Shown here: positions 1 through 8,524 of the stretch, piece after piece
Numbering within the stretch: the first letter of the stretch is position 1
Layout of the letters: the number at the start of each line of letters is the position of its first letter
NCBI GenBank assembly: GCA_946550725.1
Contig: CAMNQX010000006.1
Coordinates: 39,588 to 103,587 of the forward strand
Direction of reading: 5' to 3'
Length of the DNA stretch: 64,000 nucleotides
From: an uncultured Clostridia bacterium
Lineage (GTDB): Bacteria > Bacillota > Clostridia > Oscillospirales > Oscillospiraceae
Translations under genes and position numbers: made by a program
The notes under the pieces: generated by a model
The model's input: only the letters and a program-made list of their open reading frames with translations
What the model was told of the DNA's origin: nothing
Database searches by the model: none

Positions 1-27
1 GCACTAAGAAAGAAGGGTATGTGAAAA

Positions 28-306
28 ATGTCTGAGCAAGAGAAGCAGCTGGAAACCACCAAGGAAACCAAGGATAAGCCTGCAAAGAAAAAGGATAAGC
101 CCGGCTTCTTCGCCCGCGTTGCCCGCTGGTTCCGGGAAATGAAGAGCGAGCTGAAGAAGGTCCAGTGGCCCACCTGGAAGCAGACGTGGAACAACACCTT
201 GACGGTGATCGTCTGCGTCATCCTCATCGGCCTGTTCATCTGGGTGTTCGACTGGGTGGCTCACAATGTCGTCATGGCGCTGCTGAACCTGGCCGGAAAG
301 GGCTAA
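28..306 (+). CDS. secE: Preprotein translocase subunit SecE
   Basis: SecE is the small essential subunit of the SecYEG channel that exports proteins across the cytoplasmic membrane. The 92-residue product has a charged Lys/Glu-rich N-terminus (residues 1-25), then the conserved amphipathic segment with FREMKSELKKVQWPTW at about 35-51, and one hydrophobic membrane helix at about 58-80. This is the usual single-helix form of Gram-positive SecE. The ATG follows a GAAGGG-like ribosome site. It lies three bases upstream of nusG, the classical secE-nusG-rplK-rplA order, so it is almost certainly cotranscribed with them. The 27 bases before it cannot be assigned; rpmG is often found there but cannot be confirmed from so short a stretch. 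Confidence 0.96.
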   Translation: MSEQEKQLETTKETKDKPAKKKDKPGFFARVARWFREMKSELKKVQWPTWKQTWNNTLTVIVCVILIGLFIWVFDWVAHNVVMALLNLAGKG

Positions 307-309
307 GTC

Positions 310-834
310 ATGGCAGACGGCGCGAAGTGGTATGTGGCCCACACCTATTCCGGTTATGAGAATACGGTAGCCGCCACCATTGAAAAAGCGGTGGAAAACC
401 GCAATATGCACGATCTGATCCAGGAGGTCAACATCCCCATGGAGACCGTGACCGAGATCACCGACAACGGCCCGAAGACCTTTGAGCGCAAGGTGTTTCC
501 CGGTTACGTCCTGGTCAAGATGATCATGACCGACGAGGCCTGGCACCTGGTGCGCAACATCCGGGGCGTCACCGGCTTTGTGGGCGAGGGCAGCAACAAG
601 CCCATCCCCCTCACCGAGGAGGAGATCGCGCAGCTGGGCGTGGAGAAGAAGGAGATCGAGGTCTCTTACGCCCTGGGCGACAATGTGAAGATCACCGACG
701 GCGCGCTGGAGTCCTTCCTTGGCACCGTGGAGGAGATCGACCTGGAGCGCGGCAAGGTCAGCGTGAAGGTCTCCATGTTCGGACGTGATACGCCGGTGGA
801 GCTGGAGTTGGACCAGATCGAGCGCATCGACTAA
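310..834 (+). CDS. nusG: Transcription termination/antitermination factor NusG
   Basis: NusG binds RNA polymerase and modulates pausing, Rho-dependent termination and coupling to ribosomes. The 174-residue protein opens with the NGN domain (KWYVAHTYSGYE at residues 6-17, and FPGYVLVKM at about 62-70) and closes with a KOW motif around DNVKITDGALESFLGTVEEI (about 130-150). Length and domain order are those of ordinary bacterial NusG without insertions. The ATG follows the secE stop by only three bases, so translation of the two is likely coupled. Confidence 0.97.
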   Translation: MADGAKWYVAHTYSGYENTVAATIEKAVENRNMHDLIQEVNIPMETVTEITDNGPKTFERKVFPGYVLVKMIMTDEAWHLVRNIRGVTGFVGEGSNKPIPLTEEEIAQLGVEKKEIEVSYALGDNVKITDGALESFLGTVEEIDLERGKVSVKVSMFGRDTPVELELDQIERID

Positions 835-925
835 AATGCCCGTTTGGGCAGTCCAGAGAAGCTGGAACAGTGGGAGGGGCATTTCACGCCCCGTCCAACC
901 ACATTATTCGTAGGAGGTGCTTTTT
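835..925 (+). promoter_or_regulatory. Structured leader before rplK
   Basis: The 91 bases between nusG and rplK hold a small hairpin (TGCCC/GGGCA, 838-851) and a larger one built from GTGGGAGGGGC (about 869-879) and a GCCCC...CCAAC-CAC arm (about 887-901). A GGGAGG...ACCAC hairpin in this position is common before rplK in Firmicutes. A role in ribosomal-protein feedback, perhaps through L1 or L11, is inference. The AGGAGG at 912-917 is the rplK ribosome site. Confidence 0.5.
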
Positions 926-1351
<426 letters not shown>

Positions 1352-1365
1352 AGGAGGGGTTACAC

Positions 1366-2058
1366 ATGAGCAGAGGTAAGAAGTATGTAGACAGCGCCAA
1401 GCTCATCGACCGCGCCGTGCAGTACGACGTGGCCGAGGCCATGGAGCTGGTGGTCAAGACCGCTTCCGCCAAGTTCGACGAGACTGTGGAGCTCCATGTG
1501 AAGCTGGGCGTTGACTCCCGCCACGCCGACCAGCAGGTCCGCGGCGCCATCGTTCTCCCCCACGGCACCGGCAAGACCCAGCGCGTGCTGGTCTTCGCCA
1601 AGGGCGACAAGGCCGAGGAGGCCAAGGCCGCCGGCGCCGACTATGTGGGCGAGATGGACATGGTGGAGAAGATCCAGAAGGAAAACTGGTTCGACTATGA
1701 CGTAGTGGTCGCCACCCCCGACATGATGGGTGTGGTGGGCCGTCTGGGTAAGGTGCTCGGCCCCAAGGGCCTGATGCCCTCCCCCAAGGCCGGCACCGTG
1801 TCCCCTAACGTGGGCCAGGCCGTCCAGGAGATCAAAGCCGGTAAGGTGGAGTACCGTCTGGACAAGACCAACATCATCCACTGCCCCATCGGCAAGGTGT
1901 CCTTCGGCGCGCAGAAGCTGACCGACAACTTCAACGCCATCATGGGTGCCATCATCAAGGCCAAGCCCGCCGCCGCCAAGGGCCAGTATGTGCGCTCCTG
2001 CGTGTGCGCCGCCACCATGGGCCCCGGCGTGAAGCTGAACGCCGCAAAGCTCGTATAA
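1366..2058 (+). CDS. rplA: 50S ribosomal protein L1
   Basis: L1 forms the mobile L1 stalk of the 50S subunit and in many bacteria represses translation of its own rplK-rplA message. The 230-residue product begins [15 protein letters not shown] and carries the L1 hallmarks [20 protein letters not shown] (about 66-85) and [25 protein letters not shown] (about 141-165). Start: ATG after AGGAGGGG. A strong terminator follows at once (2077-2110), so the secE-nusG-rplK-rplA unit ends here and rplJ-rplL has its own promoter. Confidence 0.97.
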   Translation: MSRGKKYVDSAKLIDRAVQYDVAEAMELVVKTASAKFDETVELHVKLGVDSRHADQQVRGAIVLPHGTGKTQRVLVFAKGDKAEEAKAAGADYVGEMDMVEKIQKENWFDYDVVVATPDMMGVVGRLGKVLGPKGLMPSPKAGTVSPNVGQAVQEIKAGKVEYRLDKTNIIHCPIGKVSFGAQKLTDNFNAIMGAIIKAKPAAAKGQYVRSCVCAATMGPGVKLNAAKLV

Positions 2059-2076
2059 TAGAGCAAGAACGTATTC

Positions 2077-2110
2077 AAAACAGGGACAGCCGTCGGCTGT
2101 CCCTGTTTTA
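2077..2110 (+). terminator. Rho-independent terminator after rplA
   Basis: A 15-bp perfect stem (2077-2091 with 2095-2109, three-base loop GTC) whose descending arm ends in TTTTA. It lies 18 bases after the rplA stop. The arm also begins with AAAA, so it could work on either strand. Confidence 0.93.
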
Positions 2111-2175
2111 TATTGCAAACAACTGGTAGAATGAATATAATTGTCTTGCAGCGAAGCGGAAGGGAGAATTGGATA

Positions 2176-2553
2176 ATGATTCTGGGGCTTGAACAAATGC
2201 TTTCTCAAATCAGCACAGTGTCTTTTGGGCTGGAACGATACTACAATTTCTTGGAGCTGCTGGAGCAGCTCCAAGAAATTGGGGCGGAAGGGGTAACGGT
2301 TCATCATGACGCTATTCTTACGCCTTATTATGTTGAATCTGGAAGCAGACTGGAGCTATATGCATTTGAACTGCATATAGAGGCTTCGACTTTGACGGGG
2401 GATGCTCTGATGCAGTACTGTGCACGGCATTTTCTTTCGGAGGAGGTACGGGCTGATGTTACCGCGGCCCTTCACAGAGACGGCAGAGCAGCCTTTGATC
2501 CAGAAAAACTGTACTTTTCCTATTTTGACACTGTGGAAAATGAATTTAAATAA
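2176..2553 (+). CDS. Hypothetical protein, low GC, between rplA and rplJ
   Basis: I do not recognise this 125-residue protein. It is acidic, without signal peptide, membrane helix or Cys motif. The N-terminal third ([20 protein letters not shown], then a stretch rich in Leu, Glu and Gln) looks helical; the rest mixes short strands and helices. The start is the ATG at 2176, after GAAGGGAG at 2159-2166; an in-frame TTG at 2113 lies next to the terminator and lacks a ribosome site. Base composition is clearly lower in GC than the ribosomal genes on both sides, and codons such as TTA, AAA and AAT are common, suggesting a separate origin. No promoter is obvious; it may depend on read-through of the rplA terminator. 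It could also be a decaying gene. Confidence 0.6.
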   Translation: MILGLEQMLSQISTVSFGLERYYNFLELLEQLQEIGAEGVTVHHDAILTPYYVESGSRLELYAFELHIEASTLTGDALMQYCARHFLSEEVRADVTAALHRDGRAAFDPEKLYFSYFDTVENEFK

Positions 2554-2565
2554 AGAGATAAAGGC

Positions 2566-2594
2566 TTGACAAACAAGGATGGAACTGCTATAAT
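2566..2594 (+). promoter_or_regulatory. Sigma-A promoter of rplJ-rplL
   Basis: A consensus TTGACA (2566-2571) and TATAAT (2589-2594) separated by exactly 17 bases, directly upstream of the L10 leader. It fits a strong constitutive ribosomal-protein promoter. Confidence 0.92.
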
Positions 2595-2599
2595 CTCTC

Positions 2600-2716
2600 T
2601 CGTGTTCTGAGACAGCAGGTGCGAAAGCGTAAGTCCTGCCGAGAATGCAGCAATAGAATGACCGCTTTTCTGTGCTGTTTTCGTGTGCTGGAACACGAAA
2701 GCGGCATTTTTATTTG
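2600..2716 (+). ncRNA. Ribosomal protein L10 leader
   Basis: Between the promoter and rplJ lies the typical L10 leader of Firmicutes: an internal-loop hairpin with AGCAGGTGCGAAAGCG and AAGTCCTGC (about 2613-2640), followed by GAGAATGCAGCAATAGAATG. A second hairpin follows, CCGCTTT...AAAGCGG with inner CGTGT/ACACG (about 2661-2704), then CATTTTTATTT, an attenuator-like terminator. In the known mechanism the L10(L12)4 complex binds the leader RNA and lowers rplJ-rplL expression. Identification rests on position, motif and architecture; a covariance-model search was not possible. Confidence 0.85.
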
Positions 2717-2733
2717 ACGGAGGTGAATCAAGT

Positions 2734-3363
2734 ATGCCCAACGCGAAGGTTTTAAGCGAGAAGAAGGCTGTGGTCGCCGCCCTGGAGGAGAAGCTGAAGA
2801 GCGCCGCTTCCGGCGTGCTGGTGGACTACAAGGGCATCACCGTGGCTGAGGACACCGAGCTTCGCGAGGAACTGCGCAAGAACGGCGTGGACTACGGCGT
2901 TGTGAAGAACACCCTGGTCCGTTTTGCCCTGGACGACGCGGGTCTCAACGAGCTGGACGAGGTTCTCCACGGGACCACCGCTCTGGCGGTGAGCACCGAG
3001 GACCCCATCGCCCCCATGCGTGTCATCAACAAGTTCTCCAAGAAGTTCAACGGCGAGAAGTTCATCATCAAGGCCGGGTTCATGGACGGCAAGGTGCTGC
3101 CCATCAACGACATCATGGCTCTGGCTGAGCTGCCCTCCAAGGAGGTGCTGCTGGCCCAGATGATGGGTACCATGCTGGCTCCCATCACCAAGCTGGCCAT
3201 CGTCATCAAGGCCATCGCCGAGAACGGTGGCGTGTCTGCCGCCACCCCCGCCGCTGAGGCCGCTCCCGCTGTGGAGGCCGCCCCTGCGGCCGAAGCTCCC
3301 GCCGCTGAGGAGGCCCCTGCGGAGGCTCCTGCAGCTGCCGAGGAAGCTCCCGCTGCGGAGTAA
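2734..3363 (+). CDS. rplJ: 50S ribosomal protein L10 with Ala/Pro/Glu tail
   Basis: L10 anchors L7/L12 dimers to the ribosome stalk. Residues 1-165 are an ordinary L10: MPNAKVLSEKKAVVAALEEKLKSA, then GVLVDYKGITVAEDTELREELRKNGVDYGVVKNTLVRFAL, and the C-terminal helix for L12 binding. Unusually, the protein continues to 209 residues with about 40 residues made almost only of Ala, Pro, Glu and Val. Bacterial L10 is usually 165-175 residues. The start is the ATG at 2734 after GGAGGTG (2719-2725); the in-frame codon at 2683 lies within the leader. It forms one unit with rplL 40 bases downstream. Confidence 0.96.
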   Translation: MPNAKVLSEKKAVVAALEEKLKSAASGVLVDYKGITVAEDTELREELRKNGVDYGVVKNTLVRFALDDAGLNELDEVLHGTTALAVSTEDPIAPMRVINKFSKKFNGEKFIIKAGFMDGKVLPINDIMALAELPSKEVLLAQMMGTMLAPITKLAIVIKAIAENGGVSAATPAAEAAPAVEAAPAAEAPAAEEAPAEAPAAAEEAPAAE

Positions 3364-3403
3364 TTCAAACAAACAAAACAATTCATTTAGGAGGTAAGTT
3401 AAA

Positions 3404-3784
3404 ATGGCTAGCGAGAAGATCACCGCTCTGGTGGAAGAGGTCAAGGGCTTGACCGTTCTGGAACTGAACGACTTTGTGAAGGCTCTCGAGGAAGAGTTCG
3501 GCGTGTCCGCCGCCGCTATGGCCGCTCCCGCCGCCGGCGGTGCTGCTGCCGGTGGCGCTGCTGCCGAGGAGAAGACCGAGTTCGACGTGGTCCTGGCTGA
3601 GATCGGCGCCGAGAAGATCAAGGTCATCAAGGCTGTCCGCGAGATCACCGGCCTGGGCCTGGCTGAGGCAAAGGCTCTGGTCGAGGCCGCTCCCAAGGCT
3701 GTCAAGGAGGCCGTGGGCAAGGACGACGCCGAGGAGATGAAGAAGAAGCTGGAAGAGGCCGGCGCCAAGGTCGAGCTGAAGTAA
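3404..3784 (+). CDS. rplL: 50S ribosomal protein L7/L12
   Basis: L7/L12 is the multicopy stalk protein that recruits and stimulates translational GTPases. The 126-residue product has the N-terminal dimerisation and L10-binding domain ([26 protein letters not shown]), an Ala/Gly-rich hinge at about 35-52, and the C-terminal factor-binding domain with [39 protein letters not shown]. Length and domains are normal. A good ribosome site (TTAGGAGG, 3388-3395) precedes the ATG. The gene ends the rplJ-rplL operon at the terminator around 3843-3875. Confidence 0.97.
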   Translation: MASEKITALVEEVKGLTVLELNDFVKALEEEFGVSAAAMAAPAAGGAAAGGAAAEEKTEFDVVLAEIGAEKIKVIKAVREITGLGLAEAKALVEAAPKAVKEAVGKDDAEEMKKKLEEAGAKVELK

Positions 3785-3842
3785 GCCACGGCGTTGTGTG
3801 TCCAACGGGAGCGTGACAACACGCTTCTACTCATTTGCAACA

Positions 3843-3876
3843 AACAGGTCACCCTGAGGGGTGGCCTGTTTTTATT
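3843..3876 (+). terminator. Rho-independent terminator after rplL
   Basis: A 12-bp stem (3843-3854 with 3859-3870, loop TGAG, one T-G pair) followed by TTTTATTC. It closes the rplJ-rplL operon 58 bases after the rplL stop. Confidence 0.92.
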
Positions 3877-3889
3877 CTTTCCGCCGTAC

Positions 3890-3918
3890 TTGACAGGTGG
3901 GGGGAAAATACCTATAAT
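3890..3918 (+). promoter_or_regulatory. Sigma-A promoter of greA
   Basis: TTGACA at 3890-3895 and TATAAT at 3913-3918 with a 17-base spacer, between the rplL terminator and greA. It probably drives greA and lysS together. Confidence 0.9.
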
Positions 3919-3982
3919 ATTATGAACGACTTGTCGGCCCGGGCGGGTCAATGATGTTAGTTTAGAAAGGTGTGTTTCGGCC

Positions 3983-4456
3983 ATGGCGAAGGAGTTCAAG
4001 CTGAGTGCGCAGCGTCTGGCGGCGTTGAAGGAGGAACTGAACTACCTCAAGACGGTCCGCGAAAAGGAGGTTGCCGATCAGATCAAGGAGGCACGTTCCT
4101 TCGGCGATCTGTCGGAGAACAGTGAGTACGACGAGGCGAAAAACGAGCAGGGCAAGCTCTATTCCCGCATCGCGGAGATCGAAAATATCCTGAGCAATTA
4201 TGTGGTGATCGAGGACCACGAAAAAGACCCCGACGCAGTGCGTCTGGGCAGCCGCATCACGGTGCTGGACCTGGAGTTCAAGGAGGAGGAGACCTATCAG
4301 GTGGTCGGCTCCCAGGAGGCGGACCCCATGAACGGCAAAATTTCCGAGGAATCCCCCTTTGGCAAGGCCCTGATCGGCCATAAGGTGGGGGAGAAGGTGA
4401 CGGTGGAGTCCCCCAGCGGCCCCGTTCGCTACGAGATCAAGAAGGTCACGCGGTAA
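3983..4456 (+). CDS. greA: Transcription elongation factor GreA
   Basis: GreA rescues backtracked RNA polymerase by stimulating transcript cleavage. The 157-residue protein has an N-terminal antiparallel coiled coil (about 8-75) with the acidic tip in [15 protein letters not shown], where Asp and Glu reach the polymerase active site, and a C-terminal FKBP-like domain ending with [21 protein letters not shown]. Length is standard. The ATG at 3983 follows AAAGGTG. lysS starts 31 bases downstream without an obvious terminator, so the two genes are probably cotranscribed from the promoter at 3890-3918. Confidence 0.96.
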   Translation: MAKEFKLSAQRLAALKEELNYLKTVREKEVADQIKEARSFGDLSENSEYDEAKNEQGKLYSRIAEIENILSNYVVIEDHEKDPDAVRLGSRITVLDLEFKEEETYQVVGSQEADPMNGKISEESPFGKALIGHKVGEKVTVESPSGPVRYEIKKVTR

Positions 4457-4487
4457 GGCGTTACCTGTTACAAAAGGAGCAGTGAAG

Positions 4488-5993
4488 ATGGCAGAGGAGA
4501 ACAAGAAGCAGCCCCAGCAGCAAGAGGTGCCACTGTCTGAGCTTTTGCAGATCCGCCGGGATAAGCTCAAGGAGCTGCAGGACGCTGGACAGGACCCCTT
4601 CCAGCAGACGAAATTTGACTGGAACGCCACCTCCCAACAGATCAAAGACAACTTTGACGCCATGGAGGGGAAACCCGTCAAGGTGGCGGGGCGGCTGATG
4701 TCCAAGCGCGGTATGGGCAAGGTGTCCTTCTGCGACATGCAGGACAAGGACGGCCGCATCCAGCTCTACGCCCGTCAAGACGAGATGGACGAGGCCACCT
4801 ACAAGCGGTTCAAAAAGTACGACATCGGCGACATCGTCGGGGTGGACGGCGAGGTGTTCCGTACTCAGCGGGGGGAGATGAGCGTCCGCGTCAAGGAGGT
4901 CGTCCTGCTGTCTAAGTCCCTGCTGCCCCTGCCGGAGAAATTCCACGGGCTTCAGGACAAGGAGCTGCGCTACCGCCAACGGTATGTGGATCTGATCGTC
5001 AACCCTGAGGTGAAGCGGAACTTTATGATCCGCTCCCAGTTCATCAAGCACGTTCGGGACTTCATGGATGGCCGGGGCTACATTGAGGTGGAGACCCCCG
5101 TACTGAACACCATTCAGGGCGGCGCCACCGCCCGGCCCTTTGTCACCCATCACAACACGCTGGACATTGATATGTACCTGCGCATCGCCACCGAACTGCC
5201 CTTGAAGCGGCTCATTGTGGGCGGCATGGACCGGGTCTACGAGATCGGCCGCATCTTCCGCAACGAGGGTATGGACCCCAAGCACAACCCGGAGTTCACC
5301 ACCATTGAGCTTTATCAGGCCTACGCCGATTTCAACGACATGATGGACCTGTTCGAGGACCTGCTCACCTCCGCCGCCCAGAAGATCCTGGGCACCTACG
5401 AGGTGGAGTGGCAGGGGGAGAAGATCGACCTGACCCCCGGCTGGCCCCGCATGCCCATGCATGAGGCGGTGAAGCAATACTGCGGCGTGGACTTTATGGC
5501 CATCACCTCTGATGAGGAGGCCGTGGCCGCCGCCAAGGCCATCGGGGTGGAGATCCCCTCCACCAAAGAGCCTACCTGGGGCAACGCCCTCTATGAGTGC
5601 TTCGACCAGCGGGTGGAGGAGAAACTCATTCAGCCCACCTTCATCACCATGCACCCGGTGGACGTATCTCCCCTGGCCAAGCGGTCGCCCAAGGACCCCC
5701 GGCTCACCGAACGGTTCGAGTTGTTCATCTGTCACAGCGAGATGGGCAACGCCTTCTCCGAACTGAACGATCCCATCGACCAGCGCGTCCGCTTCCAGAA
5801 GGAAGTGGAGGCCCGGGCCAAGGGGGATGACGAGGCTGGGATGATGGACGAGGACTTCCTCACCGCTCTGGAGTACGGCATGCCCCCTACGGGTGGTTTG
5901 GGCATCGGCATCGACCGCTGCGTCATGCTCCTCACCGGCGCGGACTCCATCCGCGATGTGCTGTTGTTCCCCACGATGAAGCCCCTGGACTGA
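4488..5993 (+). CDS. lysS: Lysyl-tRNA synthetase, class II
   Basis: LysRS charges tRNA-Lys with lysine. The 501-residue protein has an N-terminal OB-fold anticodon-binding domain ([22 protein letters not shown] at about 62-85) and a class II catalytic core with motif 2 ([15 protein letters not shown], about 256-270) and motif 3 ([16 protein letters not shown], near the end). Both the catalytic Arg of motif 2 and that of motif 3 region are in place. The start is the ATG at 4488, eight bases after AAAGGAG (4473-4479); an in-frame GTG at 4482 is too close to that site. A terminator follows directly at 6005. Confidence 0.97.
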   Translation: MAEENKKQPQQQEVPLSELLQIRRDKLKELQDAGQDPFQQTKFDWNATSQQIKDNFDAMEGKPVKVAGRLMSKRGMGKVSFCDMQDKDGRIQLYARQDEMDEATYKRFKKYDIGDIVGVDGEVFRTQRGEMSVRVKEVVLLSKSLLPLPEKFHGLQDKELRYRQRYVDLIVNPEVKRNFMIRSQFIKHVRDFMDGRGYIEVETPVLNTIQGGATARPFVTHHNTLDIDMYLRIATELPLKRLIVGGMDRVYEIGRIFRNEGMDPKHNPEFTTIELYQAYADFNDMMDLFEDLLTSAAQKILGTYEVEWQGEKIDLTPGWPRMPMHEAVKQYCGVDFMAITSDEEAVAAAKAIGVEIPSTKEPTWGNALYECFDQRVEEKLIQPTFITMHPVDVSPLAKRSPKDPRLTERFELFICHSEMGNAFSELNDPIDQRVRFQKEVEARAKGDDEAGMMDEDFLTALEYGMPPTGGLGIGIDRCVMLLTGADSIRDVLLFPTMKPLD

Positions 5994-6004
5994 TGAAACG
6001 ACCA

Positions 6005-6040
6005 TGACCCAAGATATTTTTGATATCTTGGGTCATTTTA
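6005..6040 (+). terminator. Rho-independent terminator after lysS
   Basis: A 13-bp stem (6005-6017 with 6023-6035, loop TTTTG) followed by TTTTAT, 11 bases after the lysS stop. Confidence 0.92.
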
Positions 6041-6047
6041 TAACCTT

Positions 6048-6085
6048 TTTACAGCATTAAGGGAAGTTTACAGCATTAAGGGAAG
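6048..6085 (+). repeat. Perfect 19-bp tandem duplication at a ribosome site
   Basis: The 19-mer TTTACAGCATTAAGGGAAG occurs twice back to back (6048-6066 and 6067-6085), directly before the phosphorylase gene. Each copy ends in a purine-rich GGGAAG; the second runs into GGAAGGAG, the likely ribosome site. Confidence 0.95.
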
Positions 6086-6096
6086 GAGAATGAACT

Positions 6097-6861
6097 GTGA
6101 TCGAGAAGAACAAAATCCCACTTTTGGAGTTTGACACGGACCCCGGCGCGGTCATCATGCCGACCCATGAGAAGCTGGACCTAAAGTTGCCCGCAAAGGC
6201 AGTGTTTGCCTTTTTGGGGGAGCATATCGATGAATATGCGAAAGCCCACGGCGCGCTTCAGGTGGGGACATTTCAATCGGCGACAAAAAACTACCCGATC
6301 TATGTGGTCCGGCATAAGGGGGAGGACGTGTGCCTTTGCCAGGCGCCTGTGGGCGCGGCTCCCGCGGCCCAGCTGATGGATTGGCTGATAGGGTACGGGG
6401 TGCGGGAGATCATCACAGGCGGCTGCTGCGGAGCGCTCAGCAGTTTGGAAGAGAATGTGTTTTTGGTTCCTTACAAAGCGTTGCGGGATGAAGGGACCTC
6501 ATATCACTATATGAAGCCTTCCCGCTTTGTGGAGATGGACCCTGAGGCGATGAAGGCTATTGAGAAAACGATGGCCGGGCACGGGGTGGAATACCGGGAA
6601 GTGATCACCTGGACCACGGACGGCTTCTATCGGGAGACCAAGGAAAAGGTGGAACACCGGAAACAGGAGGGCTGCCAGGTGGTGGAAATGGAATGCGCCG
6701 CCCTGGCCGCATGCGCGTCGCTGCGAAACGCGCGGTGGGGATGCATCTTGTTTACCGCTGATACGTTGGCGGATGTGGAACATTATGACGAACGCGGCTG
6801 GGGCGGGGATTCCTTTGCCTACGCGCTTGCCCTGTGCCTCGATGCGGTCGTCGCCCTGTGA
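6097..6861 (+). CDS. Nucleoside phosphorylase (PNP/UDP superfamily)
   Basis: Likely a purine-nucleoside or uridine phosphorylase of nucleotide salvage, splitting a nucleoside with phosphate into base and pentose 1-phosphate. The 254-residue product has the superfamily core: GTFQSATKNYPIYVVRHKG, a glycine-rich ITGGCCGAL (about 107-115) near the phosphate site, and VVEMECAALAACASLRN (about 196-212), where the Met-Glu pair typically binds ribose. Overall pattern is nearest to the uridine-phosphorylase-like branch, but substrate cannot be set from sequence. The start is GTG 6097 after GGAAGGAG (6081-6088), downstream of a 19-bp tandem duplication. It stands alone between two terminators. Confidence 0.85.
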   Translation: MIEKNKIPLLEFDTDPGAVIMPTHEKLDLKLPAKAVFAFLGEHIDEYAKAHGALQVGTFQSATKNYPIYVVRHKGEDVCLCQAPVGAAPAAQLMDWLIGYGVREIITGGCCGALSSLEENVFLVPYKALRDEGTSYHYMKPSRFVEMDPEAMKAIEKTMAGHGVEYREVITWTTDGFYRETKEKVEHRKQEGCQVVEMECAALAACASLRNARWGCILFTADTLADVEHYDERGWGGDSFAYALALCLDAVVAL

Positions 6862-6883
6862 CCGTGCTCTGAATCATCCAGCC

Positions 6884-6914
6884 AAAAGCCTGCCGAATTT
6901 CGGCGGGCTTTTTG
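6884..6914 (+). terminator. Rho-independent terminator after the phosphorylase
   Basis: A stem formed by AAAAGCCTGCCGA and TCGGCGGGCTTTT with a short AT loop, ending in a T run, 22 bases after the stop codon. Confidence 0.9.
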
Positions 6915-7092
6915 CGTGTCCGGGGGCATTTGGGAAGGGGCTCAAAAGGCGAGCGCAACATTTACCAAAAAGAAACAAAAATATAACAAAAAGGGTAGTG
7001 CATTTTTGCCAAAGCTGTGGTAAAATCATCATAGCTATATGTGGAACTCTACCATAGGCAAGCGCGACAATGAAATATAGGAGGGAGAACCG

Positions 7093-8475
7093 ATGGAGTA
7101 TAAGGGCTTATCGCTGCAGATCGGCCATATACCGGAGCTGGACAAAGAGTTCGTGCCGCTGGGCCAGTTCTTCCGAACGTACCAGGCGGAAGCGAAGCAC
7201 CCCTTTGCCGTTGCGGTAGAAGGAGGCGGCGGCCAGGTCACGGTGTACGAGACTGCGCTGCGCGACCCCGGGCTGGGCAGCGAGGCGGACCGGCTGTATG
7301 TGGACCGCCTGGTGAAATGCCTGCTGTGGATGTGGGGCGGCTGGAAGGTCACGGTCTGCGGCAGCGACGCCGCCTGGGAGCAGCTGCGCCGCGCCTACGC
7401 CCCCGGCGGTTCCCGCGCTTTTGACGAGGATTTCATGGGCCGGGTCTATGAGCATCCCTTCCAGATCGAGCGCTGTTCCTATGAGGACCGTCCCCACAAC
7501 GTGGGCGGCGGCGAAGGGATGGCAGGCAACCTGCAGGGCTGCCGCATCGGCATCGACCTGGGCGGCAGCAACATCAAGGTGAGCGCGGTGCAGGACGGAG
7601 TGACGGTCTGCAACGAGTCCTTCCCCTGGCAGCCCAAGATGGAGGCCGACCCCCAGTACCACTATGACCACCTCCGCGACGCGGTGAAAGCCACCGCAGC
7701 CAAGCTGCCCCGTGTTGACGGCGTGGGCATCTCCTCGGCGGGGGTGTTCATTGAGAACCGCTGCATGGTAGCCAGCCTCTTTTTGGCGGTGTCCCGGGAG
7801 GATTTTGACCGCAAGAGCTGCAAGGACCTTTACATACGGGCGGTGGCCGACGCGGTGGGCAAGGACGTGCCCTTGACCATCGCCAACGACGGCGACGTGA
7901 CCGCTTTGGCCGGTTCGCTGGCCGGCATTGGCGGCGCGCTGCTGGGCACTTCTCTGGGCACCGCCCAGGCGGGCGGCTATGTCACCGAGACCGGGGCGGT
8001 GACGGGCTGGCTCAACGAGTTTGCCTTCGTGCCCATTGACGCCCGGGCCGACGTGGCCATCGACCCCTGGAGCGGGGACGGCGGCTGCGGCGTCAACTAC
8101 CTGAGTCAGGACGGCGCGATCCGCCTTGCCCCCCTGGCGGGGCTGGAGCCGATGGGGGACGACCCCTCGGCGCAATTCCGTTTCCTGCGGGCCAAGGCCG
8201 AAGAGGGAGACGACCGGGGCATGGCCATTTACCGCACCATGGGCGACTACCTGGGCCACGCCTTGGCCATGTACGAGATGTTCTACAACACCAAGCGCGT
8301 GCTGGTGATGGGCGGCGTCGCGGGCGGCCCCGGCGGCGACCTGATGCTCCAGCGGGCCAGGGAAGTGCTGAAGGACTACGGTTCCTCCCTGCAGGTGGAC
8401 GCGCCGGACGAGAAGGTGCGCCAGCTGGGCCAGAGCGTCGCCGCGGCGGCGCTGCCCCAGATCAAACGCGGGTAA
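7093..8475 (+). CDS. ROK-family sugar kinase with N-terminal extension
   Basis: Residues about 150-455 form a ROK kinase: GIDLGGSNIKVSAV (Asp155 in the phosphate loop), VDGVGISSAGVF, ANDGDVTALAG with the likely catalytic base Asp266, and LLGTSLGTAQAGGYV. ROK kinases phosphorylate glucose, N-acetylglucosamine, N-acetylmannosamine and similar sugars. Two features are unusual. About 150 residues precede the kinase core and match nothing I recognise. The Cys-rich zinc site common in ROK proteins (CxCGxxGCxE) is absent; only GDGGCG occurs in that region. It opens the LNB/GNB gene run, 49 bases before galE, so GlcNAc, GalNAc or galactose are plausible substrates. Start: ATG after AGGAGGGAG (7080-7088). 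A regulatory rather than catalytic role is not excluded. Confidence 0.8.
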   Translation: MEYKGLSLQIGHIPELDKEFVPLGQFFRTYQAEAKHPFAVAVEGGGGQVTVYETALRDPGLGSEADRLYVDRLVKCLLWMWGGWKVTVCGSDAAWEQLRRAYAPGGSRAFDEDFMGRVYEHPFQIERCSYEDRPHNVGGGEGMAGNLQGCRIGIDLGGSNIKVSAVQDGVTVCNESFPWQPKMEADPQYHYDHLRDAVKATAAKLPRVDGVGISSAGVFIENRCMVASLFLAVSREDFDRKSCKDLYIRAVADAVGKDVPLTIANDGDVTALAGSLAGIGGALLGTSLGTAQAGGYVTETGAVTGWLNEFAFVPIDARADVAIDPWSGDGGCGVNYLSQDGAIRLAPLAGLEPMGDDPSAQFRFLRAKAEEGDDRGMAIYRTMGDYLGHALAMYEMFYNTKRVLVMGGVAGGPGGDLMLQRAREVLKDYGSSLQVDAPDEKVRQLGQSVAAAALPQIKRG

Positions 8476-8524
8476 CACAATGTAAGGATCCACAAAATTC
8501 AATTTTGATAAAGGAGTGTTTGTT

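Noticed and set aside
1..27. End of rpmG (L33) before secE.
   Set aside because: rpmG often precedes secE, but these 27 bases are too few, and no frame gives a recognisable L33 C-terminus.
6960..7085. Promoter for the ROK-galE-nahK run.
   Set aside because: A TAAAAT at 7021-7026 could be a -10 box, but no acceptable -35 lies at the right distance, so it is not listed as a feature.
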